Shown in pieces: positions 16,661-24,550 of a stretch of 34,034 nucleotides of DNA. A model generated the notes under the pieces. The model did not search any database and was not told where the DNA came from. It worked only from the letters and a program-made list of their open reading frames with translations. This DNA is from Alphaproteobacteria bacterium (GTDB taxonomy: Bacteria; Pseudomonadota; Alphaproteobacteria; SHNJ01): positions 1 to 34,034 of the forward strand of contig SHNJ01000022.1 of NCBI GenBank assembly GCA_004295055.1, in the 5' to 3' direction. A program made the translations under genes and the position numbers. Positions within the stretch are counted from its first letter, which is position 1, and each line of letters opens with the position of its first letter.

Positions 16661-16675
16661 ACAACCATAAGTTTA
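16659..16675 (-). repeat. Right arm of a 17-bp perfect inverted repeat
   Basis: ATACAACCATAAGTTTA is the reverse complement of 15792-15808. It lies upstream of the hybrid kinase gene, so inversion of the bracketed segment would change what is divergent to that gene. Confidence 0.85.
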
Positions 16676-16749
16676 GTAGTGTTATTTATAAATTAATGGT
16701 TTTGTGGCTACAATAATAAAAGGGTTGTGCGATTTGGTGGAATAGGATC

Positions 16750-19044
16750 ATGCTACGACCTTCGTCAGTACATACAAAAAAGAGGCAGGGGGAGATATTC
16801 CCAATACACTCTTTTGCGTTCTCGGTTGTTTTAACTTTATTTATCGCATCATCCATTATTGGTTTCAGCGTTTACGGCAATCATTTGATTGACCGTGTTG
16901 TGCGACAGGATGTTGAAGTAAGGCAATATACTAAGAAAATAGAGGATTTAGGCGGGGATTTGTTGAAAAATTTGACGGCTTCGTCGGATTATACGGCCGT
17001 TAAATATAATTTAGATCAGGTGCTCGAGGAAATTGGCCATCGGTTTCCCATTGATGAAGTCCATAATAGAATACAAGAAATTCATAATCTGGAAGACAAC
17101 TTAATAAAATCCGCGGCATCGGAAACCGCGTCGGCGGCGCATTTGTCGCTGGAAAATAATTTATTGGAACAATTGTCGGAATTAGGCGATGCGCTGGAGG
17201 AATATGTATCCAATCAATTGTTATTGATTTCTAGAATGTTCGAGGTTGTGCTGGCGGCAGTCGTAACGGCTATCATGTTGGAAATTATTGCCTGGGCGGC
17301 ATCTTGGAAAAATATTTCTCAGTGGCAAAGACTGTGGGATGTGACGAAAGGAAAATTGGAAAATTCCCATCAAGCCACACGGGATGCGCTGGCGATTGCC
17401 GAGAAGGCGACTATGGCCAAAAGCGATTTTCTGGCCAACATGAGTCATGAAATCAGAACTCCGCTGCACGGCATTCTGGGGATGTCGAATCTGCTGTTTG
17501 ATACGGATTTATCCGCCGATCAGCGCAGCCTGGTGGATATTATTCGCAAATCCGGGGAAAACCTGCTTGGGTTGATTAGCGATATTCTCGATTTTTCCAA
17601 GATTGAAGCCGGTATGCTGACGCTGGAACCCGTCAATTTTGATTTACGCGATCTTGTCCGGGATGTCACGGATGTATTGTTTCTTAAAACGCAGGAAAAG
17701 GGGCTGGAAGTGCTGGTGGACATCGATCCAGCGGTTCCTCGCCATATAATATCCGATCCCGTGCGGTTGCGGCAGATATTGTTAAATCTGGTAAATAACG
17801 CCGTGAAGTTCACGGAAAACGGCCACGTATTGATAAAAGTAAAGTCCATTTCCGAGGACGATGCGGCAATCCGGTTATTTTTTGAAGTTCAGGATTCCGG
17901 TATAGGCATTGCGGAAGACAAGCTCGATTCTATTTTCAATCGCTATTCGCAAGCGGAAGAATCCACTACCCGCCATTTTGGCGGTACTGGGCTCGGCCTG
18001 TCGATTTGCCAGAAGCTGGTGAAAATGATGGGCGGGAACATCAATGTTTCGAGCCAGCAGGGCAGCGGATCGAATTTCCATTTTGATATTAAATGCAAAA
18101 AAGGCGAAGCAATTGAAGCCAGTCTGCCTCAAATTCCAAATATCGATTTGGCTGGAATTAGGGCTTTAATCGTGGACGATCAAGAAGTAAGCCGCGAGAT
18201 TCTACGGCGATTTTTGACCGCACTCTATATGCGGGTGGATATTTGCAGTTCGGGCGAAATGGCTTTGAAAAAGATGCGGGATGAGGCTTCATCCGATCCA
18301 TATCAGTTCCTGCTTACAGATTATAGATTGGCGGACGATATGAGCGGCCGGGATCTGGCCCAGCATGTTTCCGGCATCCCGGAACTGCGTCAAACGACCA
18401 TGATCATGGTCACCGCCTTGGCGCAAACAGTCACCAGCGGTTTTCTGGCACGCAATGGATTTGCCGCGTTTTTTGTCAAGCCTTGTTATCCCGATCACAT
18501 AAAGGCGGCCTTGCAAATATTATTGGATGCGAAACAGCACGGCAAAACGCTGCCGTTATTAACGCGCTTCCGCATAGAGAATATTTTGCAAGGAAATTCG
18601 GATAAACAGCAGTCGAATGTGAACATGTTCCATGGCATCCGCGTGTTGGTGGCGGAAGATATGAAAGTCAATGCGATGCTTATAACCCGCATACTGGAAA
18701 AGCGCGGCTGTCAAGTGGATATAGCCGTGAATGGAAGAGAGGCGGTGGAAAAACTGCGCGGCGCAAAATACGAAATCGTGTTTATGGATTGCCAGATGCC
18801 GGAAATGAACGGATATGAAGCCACGAAATGTATTCGCACCGAGGAAATGCCCAAAAATATTCACAATATAATTATCGCTTTGACCGCTGATGCAATGAGC
18901 GGCGACCAGGATAAGTGCCTTGCGGCAGGTATGGATGATTACTTGCACAAGCCGTTCAAGGAAGAACAAATCCACCAGATGCTGCAAAAATGGCTGACGC
19001 GCAAACCGCCCGTCATTCAAGCTCCCTCTGTTTATTATTCCTAG
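16750..19044 (+). CDS. Hybrid histidine kinase: periplasmic helical sensor-HisKA-HATPase-REC-REC
   Basis: This 764-residue inner-membrane kinase has two membrane helices (about 21-43 and 164-185) around a mainly helical periplasmic region of about 120 residues. A coiled coil leads to HisKA with His233 in MSHEIRTPLHGILG. The ATPase domain has NLVNNAVKFT (about 346), DSGIGI (about 382) and GGTGLGL (about 411). Two receivers follow, with acceptors near Asp524 (LLTDYRLADD) and Asp680 ([11 protein letters not shown]). There is no PAS or Hpt domain, so it would need a separate Hpt, which lies just upstream at 15828-16178. It is of the BarA/ArcB-like type rather than a paralogue of the other two kinases here. 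AGGAT precedes the start. Confidence 0.93.
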   Translation: MLRPSSVHTKKRQGEIFPIHSFAFSVVLTLFIASSIIGFSVYGNHLIDRVVRQDVEVRQYTKKIEDLGGDLLKNLTASSDYTAVKYNLDQVLEEIGHRFPIDEVHNRIQEIHNLEDNLIKSAASETASAAHLSLENNLLEQLSELGDALEEYVSNQLLLISRMFEVVLAAVVTAIMLEIIAWAASWKNISQWQRLWDVTKGKLENSHQATRDALAIAEKATMAKSDFLANMSHEIRTPLHGILGMSNLLFDTDLSADQRSLVDIIRKSGENLLGLISDILDFSKIEAGMLTLEPVNFDLRDLVRDVTDVLFLKTQEKGLEVLVDIDPAVPRHIISDPVRLRQILLNLVNNAVKFTENGHVLIKVKSISEDDAAIRLFFEVQDSGIGIAEDKLDSIFNRYSQAEESTTRHFGGTGLGLSICQKLVKMMGGNINVSSQQGSGSNFHFDIKCKKGEAIEASLPQIPNIDLAGIRALIVDDQEVSREILRRFLTALYMRVDICSSGEMALKKMRDEASSDPYQFLLTDYRLADDMSGRDLAQHVSGIPELRQTTMIMVTALAQTVTSGFLARNGFAAFFVKPCYPDHIKAALQILLDAKQHGKTLPLLTRFRIENILQGNSDKQQSNVNMFHGIRVLVAEDMKVNAMLITRILEKRGCQVDIAVNGREAVEKLRGAKYEIVFMDCQMPEMNGYEATKCIRTEEMPKNIHNIIIALTADAMSGDQDKCLAAGMDDYLHKPFKEEQIHQMLQKWLTRKPPVIQAPSVYYS

Positions 19045-19060
19045 TATCAACAGGTGATTT

Positions 19061-22000
19061 ATGATTAAAAAAATTTCAGTACCAATGTCCGACAATACAT
19101 ACCGGCCGGCGATCATGACAGAAAAAATATTATGGCTGGTTTATTTTGCCGGCGGATTTAGCGTGATGTTGGGTGCCATGGTAATTTATGGGTGGTTTAG
19201 CCACAATTTGTCGTTGGTACAAATTCACCCTACTTTTGTGGCGATGCAATTTAATACGGCGCTTGCATTTATTCTTTCTGGTGTAGGATTAATAGCGCTT
19301 GCGGCTCAACGCACCGGCCTGGCTCGTATTGTAACAATTCCATTATTTCTTATTGTTGGAATCACTTTTGCTCAATACATCACTGGATTTAATTTTGGCA
19401 TTGATAATTTATTTTTCAAGGCATACATCAATATACAACTATCCCATCTCGGCAGAATGGCTCCAAATACCTGTATTTCCTTTCTGCTGATGGGGCTTGC
19501 GATTGTTGCCGGTACTACGCATAAAGCATTCCTGAAGCGCACCTATATGATGCGTTTGATTGGAATGGTTATCCTGTTTCTAAGCGTTGTGGCGCTTGCC
19601 GGTTATATATTCCATGTCGAAGCTGGTTTTGGCTGGGCGTCGCTGACGCGCATGGCGATTCATACCGCTATAGGATTTTTGGTTCTTGGCAGCGGGATAT
19701 GGGCGTTTGCATCGTATGAATCTGTCGCCAATAGGATGTTATTCCGGGATGCGCCTGGCGGACATTTGCCGGTCATGGCCGCATTCGTTATTTTAGTGGC
19801 TTCTCTGGGCACATGGATTTATTTAGACACAAAAGAAATAGCCAATGCCCGAGGTTCCTTGTCTCGTTCGTTGGAATATGTGCAAATAGATCTTCAAAAC
19901 CGCGTTGAATCCCGTGTCCGCATGCTGGGCCGTATGGTGAATCGTTGGCAAGTCGAGCGCGGAACGCCTTACAATAAATGGAAGCCGGATGCCATCAGTT
20001 ATATCAAGGATCAGAAGGATTTGATTGCGATTCAGTGGATCGATGCCAATAACAACGTTCGTTGGTCCGAATTGGCCGATAGCATCGCCGATACCGCAGA
20101 AGTGTTTACAGCGGAAGAAAGATGGCCAACTTTACAAAGCTCTTTGGTTACCAAGCAGCCCGCATTTAGCCTTCCAATGAAAATTCTAAATAATAGTTAC
20201 GGGTTGATGATCAGCGTGCCGATATTTATAGGAGAAAGGTTCGATGGCTTTATAACCGGTTTTTATGAAATTCGGGAATTGGTAAGTAGCGCCGCGATAG
20301 CAAAGCAATTTGGCAGCGACGCTTGGCTGGAAATCAGCAATGGGAATAGGATTATTTTCGAAACCATCGGCATCGATCCGACAGATAAACTGCGTTGGAG
20401 TATACAGGAGAATTTGGACCTGTATGGTTCTGTATGGTCGTTCGAAGCCTGGCCAACGCAAAAATTCCTGTTGGCGCAACGATCCGCGTTTCCGGAAATG
20501 ATACTAACCGCAGGTATTTTGCTGGCTTTTCTGGTGGCTCATATATTGCGGCAGGCGGAAATTACCAGGCACCAAACTAATTTATTGGGACTTAGCGAAG
20601 AAACATTCCGCAATGCCATGGAATATGCGCCGGTAGGAATGGGTTTAATTTTTCCGTCGGGAGAGTGGTATAAAGTCAATAAGGCCCTGCGGAACATGAT
20701 GGGATATTCAGAAGTTGAAATATTCACCCTGAATCTTCAAACCATAACGCACCCTGATGATTGGCCAGAGGATCAGAAACGATTGAATGCCTTGTTGCGT
20801 GGCGATATTCAAAGTTTTCAAATTGAAAAACGGTTTATCCATAAATCGGGCAAATTGGTCTGGGCCTTGATTAATGCATCCCTGGCAAGAAATCCCAATG
20901 GAACGCCGAAATATATCATCAAACAAATTTTGGATATCACCGAACGTAAGGAAATTGAAAGAGTAAAAAGCGAATTCGTGTCTATGGTCAGCCACGAATT
21001 AAGAACGCCGTTGACCTCGATCCGTGGTTCTTTGGGTTTGATTCTAGGCGCAATGAATAAAAGCCTGCCGGACAAAGTTTTAAATCACATTTCGATTGCG
21101 CATCGCAATTGCGAACGGCTGATCGTTTTAATTAACGATATTCTGGATTTGGACAAGATTACATCGGGCAATATGCAATTCGATATCCGGCCCGAGAAAT
21201 TGTCATCTTTGATACAGCAGGCGGTGGAAGGAAACCAATCTTATGCAGAGAAATATAAGGTTCATTTCGAGGTGCGGCCAATTCCATTAGATATGATCGT
21301 TTATGCCGACAGCAACCGGACAATTCAAGTGCTGGCCAATCTTTTATCGAACGCCGCCAAGTTTTCGCCGGAACAAGCGACCGTTATCGTTGCGGCGGAG
21401 CAGAAGGGAAAATTTATCCGTATTTCTGTCAAAGATTCCGGATCTGGAATTCCACAGGATTTCCGCAGCCGCATTTTCAATAAATTCTGTCAGGCGGATT
21501 CTTCCGCCACGCGGCAAAAAGGCGGTTCTGGCCTGGGGCTTAACATAAGCCGGGAATTGGTTGAAAGAATGCATGGAAATATGGGTTTCGAAAGCGAAGA
21601 GGGAAAGGGAAGCTTGTTCTGGTTTGAATTGCCCAGTACCGATGAATTTGGCATGCGCGCGGCCGAGCCCATGGCCAAGCAAGAGCAAGTATATAATGAT
21701 AACCGCCCGTTGATTCTGCATATAGAAGATGATGTGGATTTAAGCACTTTATTGGCCAATGCGCTTAGCGAGCGCGCGGAAATTATTCAAGCGCCGACAA
21801 TATATCAAGCGGAAAAGCTATTAAAAGAAAAGAATTTCTCCCTGGTAATTTTGGATATCAATATGCCGGATGGAAATGGTCTGACATTGCTGGATCGCAT
21901 GGCGACATTAACCGATTATCCGGTGCCGTGGCTTATTTTGTCGGCCTATGAAACAACGTTGGATATTCGGGATCGCGTTGCGGCCACCATGATTAAATCA

Positions 22001-22090
22001 AGGGTTCCCGAAGGGAAGGTAATTGAAACTATTCTTAAAATACTGCAGCAGCCTACTACGCCTAAAGAAGGAGAAAAATATGGAACATAA
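19061..22090 (+). CDS. Hybrid histidine kinase: multi-TM sensor-CHASE-like-PAS-HisKA-HATPase-REC
   Basis: This is a 1009-residue inner-membrane kinase. About seven hydrophobic helices fill residues 22-255. An extracytoplasmic region of about 220 residues follows (257-475), with features of a CHASE-type ligand-binding domain, and a further helix (478-496). Then come PAS (505-630), HisKA with His645 in SHELRTPLTSIRG, the ATPase domain (NLLSNAAKFS about 760, DSGSGIP about 792, GSGLGL about 822) and one receiver with acceptor near Asp932. The kinase core and final receiver, including the KSR motif, are close to those of the kinase at 7913-10123, so the two are paralogues with different sensors. 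It lies 16 bases after the preceding kinase and overlaps the next receiver gene by 11 bases. Confidence 0.92.
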   Translation: MIKKISVPMSDNTYRPAIMTEKILWLVYFAGGFSVMLGAMVIYGWFSHNLSLVQIHPTFVAMQFNTALAFILSGVGLIALAAQRTGLARIVTIPLFLIVGITFAQYITGFNFGIDNLFFKAYINIQLSHLGRMAPNTCISFLLMGLAIVAGTTHKAFLKRTYMMRLIGMVILFLSVVALAGYIFHVEAGFGWASLTRMAIHTAIGFLVLGSGIWAFASYESVANRMLFRDAPGGHLPVMAAFVILVASLGTWIYLDTKEIANARGSLSRSLEYVQIDLQNRVESRVRMLGRMVNRWQVERGTPYNKWKPDAISYIKDQKDLIAIQWIDANNNVRWSELADSIADTAEVFTAEERWPTLQSSLVTKQPAFSLPMKILNNSYGLMISVPIFIGERFDGFITGFYEIRELVSSAAIAKQFGSDAWLEISNGNRIIFETIGIDPTDKLRWSIQENLDLYGSVWSFEAWPTQKFLLAQRSAFPEMILTAGILLAFLVAHILRQAEITRHQTNLLGLSEETFRNAMEYAPVGMGLIFPSGEWYKVNKALRNMMGYSEVEIFTLNLQTITHPDDWPEDQKRLNALLRGDIQSFQIEKRFIHKSGKLVWALINASLARNPNGTPKYIIKQILDITERKEIERVKSEFVSMVSHELRTPLTSIRGSLGLILGAMNKSLPDKVLNHISIAHRNCERLIVLINDILDLDKITSGNMQFDIRPEKLSSLIQQAVEGNQSYAEKYKVHFEVRPIPLDMIVYADSNRTIQVLANLLSNAAKFSPEQATVIVAAEQKGKFIRISVKDSGSGIPQDFRSRIFNKFCQADSSATRQKGGSGLGLNISRELVERMHGNMGFESEEGKGSLFWFELPSTDEFGMRAAEPMAKQEQVYNDNRPLILHIEDDVDLSTLLANALSERAEIIQAPTIYQAEKLLKEKNFSLVILDINMPDGNGLTLLDRMATLTDYPVPWLILSAYETTLDIRDRVAATMIKSRVPEGKVIETILKILQQPTTPKEGEKYGT

Positions 22091-22466
22091 ACTGCGGCGG
22101 ATCATGTGCGTGGATGACGAATTCGATGTGCTGGATATAACCAAAGAATGTTTGGAAACTGTGGGCGGATTTAATGTCACCTGTTGCAGCAGCGGGGCAG
22201 AGATGTTCTCTAGGTTAAAGGAAACATGTCCGGATTTGATATTGTTGGATGTGATGATGCCGGGCATGGACGGATTGAAAGTCCTTGAAGAGATACAAAA
22301 GAGCCCAGAGTTCAGTCATGTTCCGGTGGTATTTATGACAGCCAGGGTACAGCCAAAAGAGCTGGAGGAATATAAGCGTCTTGGATCGAAAGCGGCGATC
22401 CCAAAACCATTCGATCCCATGCAATTATCGGCCCAGGTTGAGGAAATCTGGTTAAAATACGCATAG
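22080..22466 (+). CDS. Single-domain response regulator (CheY-like) C
   Basis: This 128-residue protein is one receiver domain with CVDDEFD acidic pocket, LILLDVMMPGMDG acceptor, FMTA threonine and PKPFDPM lysine region. All phosphorylation residues are present and there is no output domain. ATG 22080 is chosen over the far upstream in-frame start at 22023 because AAGGAG lies seven bases before it and the paralogues begin at the same point. It overlaps the kinase stop by 11 bases, the same spacing pattern as the kinase-receiver pair at 7527-10123. A weak GC-rich hairpin with a T run lies near 22475-22497 and may end the transcript. Confidence 0.93.
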   Translation: MEHKLRRIMCVDDEFDVLDITKECLETVGGFNVTCCSSGAEMFSRLKETCPDLILLDVMMPGMDGLKVLEEIQKSPEFSHVPVVFMTARVQPKELEEYKRLGSKAAIPKPFDPMQLSAQVEEIWLKYA

Positions 22467-22554
22467 ATAATAACCTTGCGGGGGTCTGCAAAGTTTTTAT
22501 GCTTCCTAACGGATAGAAAATTTAAAGAATCGTAGATAAAGCCGCAGAAAACGT

Positions 22555-23076
22555 CTATGCCGCTTCGTCCGTTTTGGAGCCATCCAAATCTTCAAGTATG
22601 CCGCGCTCCACAAGAGCTTCACGCATACGGTTCATGAATTTTGCGAATTGTTCTTGTTCGGTTTTACTGAAATCGGAAAATAATTCCGATACACGGTCTT
22701 TGAATACGGTACATCCTTCCGCCAGCTTTTTTTCCGCCTTGGCGGTTGTTTGAATCATAATCGCGCGCCGATCCTTGGGGTGGGGTTTGCGTTCAACCAG
22801 CCCGTCTTTTTCCAACGCATCGACCAGAGCAGTGATATTGGTGGCGGTGACGCCCAATTCATCGCTTAATGCGCCCATGGTCATGGGGCCATTATCCATC
22901 AACAATCCCATTAACCGCAGCCGTTGCGGGGTCATGCCTTGCTGTTCCATGCGCGATTCCGCCCACCGGGTGAAACCGGGGCTGATATGCCAGAACAATT
23001 CCACCAATTGATGCTTGGCCGGGGCATTTTTTCCCTGGCTGAAACGGCATGCTTTGGTTTTGCTTTTTGTCGACAA
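22555..23076 (-). CDS. MarR-family transcriptional regulator
   Basis: This 173-residue protein has the MarR winged-helix fold: helices around LFWHISPGFTRWAESRM, a DNA-reading unit MGALSDELGVTATNITALVDALEKDGLVERKPHPKD (split here by family convention into recognition helix and wing with the DRRA motif), and a C-terminal dimerisation helix pair. MarR repressors release DNA on binding phenolic or other ligands. The start is TTG, supported by AGGAA seven bases upstream. It is divergent from the RND efflux operon, with two palindromes in the shared gap, so it probably represses that operon and itself. Confidence 0.9.
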   Translation of the reverse strand: MSTKSKTKACRFSQGKNAPAKHQLVELFWHISPGFTRWAESRMEQQGMTPQRLRLMGLLMDNGPMTMGALSDELGVTATNITALVDALEKDGLVERKPHPKDRRAIMIQTTAKAEKKLAEGCTVFKDRVSELFSDFSKTEQEQFAKFMNRMREALVERGILEDLDGSKTDEAA

Positions 23077-23135
23077 GGATCAATTCCTATATTGCAATTT
23101 GATGACAAGTGACCTGAACAATATACACATAAAAA

Positions 23136-23149
23136 ATATACATGTATAT
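23136..23149. promoter_or_regulatory. Candidate MarR operator 1
   Basis: ATATACATGTATAT is a perfect 14-bp palindrome in the 149-base gap between the divergent marR-type and efflux genes. Size and symmetry suit a MarR dimer. Confidence 0.55.
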
Positions 23150-23155
23150 ATAATT

Positions 23156-23172
23156 CATATATTGACTATATG
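23156..23172. promoter_or_regulatory. Candidate MarR operator 2
   Basis: CATATA-TTGAC-TATATG is an inverted repeat with 6-bp arms, 20 bases from the first palindrome (start to start). Its centre contains TTGAC, which could be a -35 element for the efflux operon, so binding here would block polymerase. Confidence 0.5.
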
Positions 23173-23225
23173 GCATGGCGGAGCTACCTTTGCAAGGAAA
23201 TTTATTATTCGCGGAGATTTTGGCC

Positions 23226-24548
23226 ATGTTTCGTTTTAAATACCTCATCCTGTTAATTCTGATCGCGGTGATCGGTTACTTTATATATGTGCGCGTTATG
23301 ATGCATGGCGGGGCGGGGCATGAAATGGCGGGAATGCCGCCAAATATGGCCATGCCGGTCAGCGTTGCCGAGGTTCTTGAACGCCAAGTACAGGAATGGA
23401 ATGAATTTTCCGGCCGTTTGGTTGCGGTGGATCAGGTGGAAATCCGTCCCCGTGTATCCGGCACCATCGATTCGATCCATTTTTCCGATGGCGATAACGT
23501 AAAAAAAGGCGCGGTTTTATTTACCATTGATCCCCGCCCGTACGAAGCCGCGTATCAAGCCGCGAATGCGCGCGCTATTCTGACCGAAACCGAATTCAGC
23601 CGGGCGGAACGGCTGATGGCGGATAAAGCCATTTCGCAACGCGAATACGATCAGCGCAAAAACGATGTTCGCGTCGCAAGGGCCGATTTGACCCGAGCAA
23701 AGCTGGATTTGGGATATACTAAAATCGTCGCGCCAATTCCTGGCCGCGTCAGCCGCGCTGAAATTACGGTTGGCAACCTGGTCGATGCCGGCGGCAATGC
23801 GCCAGTGTTAACTACGATTGTATCCAACCGTCCTATTTACGCGGATTTCGATGTGGATGAATCGACTTATTTGCGGTACACCCGCGGCGCGGATGGCCAG
23901 GCGCAAAGTTTCGATCAGATCCCGGTCATGATGGGCCTGGCTACGGAAACTGGTACTCCGCATACAGGGCGGATCGAGTCATTCGACAATAAATTAAACC
24001 CGGCATCCGGTACGATCCGTGTGCGCGCTATTTTTGAAAATGCCGATGGGTCATTGGTGCCAGGGTTGTTCGCCCGTATTAAGCTGGGCAGCCCAACGGA
24101 AACCAAAGCCTTATTGATTACGGATCGCGCCGTGGGCACGGATCAAAGCAAGAAATTCGTGCTGGTGGTCGGTAATGACAATAAAGTGGAATATCGCGAG
24201 GTCAAATTGGGCAATGTGGCCGACGGGTTGCGTATTGTTCAAAACGGCGTACAGGCAGGCGATAAAATAGTCGTCAATGGCTTGCAACGTGCGCGGCCGG
24301 GATCTGTTGTGGCTCCTGAAATTGTGCCGATGGATGATAAGCAACCGGCAGCATCCGCATCCCCAACGCCAGCAAGCGCTGAATCAACGTCGGCTGGAAT
24401 GACGGAGCCTGCTATGCCAGCCGCTGATCCAGCACCGGCATCACCAACGCCTCCGGCGGAATCTTCTCCGGCTTCTGCGCCGCCGGAAATGCCAAAGGCG
24501 CCAGAATCTGCGGCGCCAGGATCCCAGCAACCAGCCGCTAAGGAATAG
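23226..24548 (+). CDS. RND efflux periplasmic adaptor (membrane fusion protein)
   Basis: This 440-residue adaptor has an N-terminal signal anchor (residues 5-22), then the HlyD/AcrA layout: barrel-sandwich half motif VEIRPRVSGTIDSIHFSDGDNVKKGAVLFTIDP, an alpha-hairpin (AYQAANARAILTETEF...), second lipoyl half LGYTKIVAPIPGRVSRAEITVGNLVDAG, a beta-barrel and a membrane-proximal domain. The last 70 residues are an A/P/S/E-rich low-complexity tail, unusual for the family. It joins the inner-membrane pump to the outer-membrane channel. I prefer ATG 23226 over the in-frame 23175 start, because the latter would place 17 extra residues before the anchor; GGAG lies nine bases upstream. It is two bases from the pump gene. 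Confidence 0.92.
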   Translation: MFRFKYLILLILIAVIGYFIYVRVMMHGGAGHEMAGMPPNMAMPVSVAEVLERQVQEWNEFSGRLVAVDQVEIRPRVSGTIDSIHFSDGDNVKKGAVLFTIDPRPYEAAYQAANARAILTETEFSRAERLMADKAISQREYDQRKNDVRVARADLTRAKLDLGYTKIVAPIPGRVSRAEITVGNLVDAGGNAPVLTTIVSNRPIYADFDVDESTYLRYTRGADGQAQSFDQIPVMMGLATETGTPHTGRIESFDNKLNPASGTIRVRAIFENADGSLVPGLFARIKLGSPTETKALLITDRAVGTDQSKKFVLVVGNDNKVEYREVKLGNVADGLRIVQNGVQAGDKIVVNGLQRARPGSVVAPEIVPMDDKQPAASASPTPASAESTSAGMTEPAMPAADPAPASPTPPAESSPASAPPEMPKAPESAAPGSQQPAAKE

Positions 24549-24550
24549 TC

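Noticed and set aside
22475-22497. Terminator after the third receiver gene
   Set aside because: The stem is only about four perfect pairs before the T run; too weak to list as a feature.
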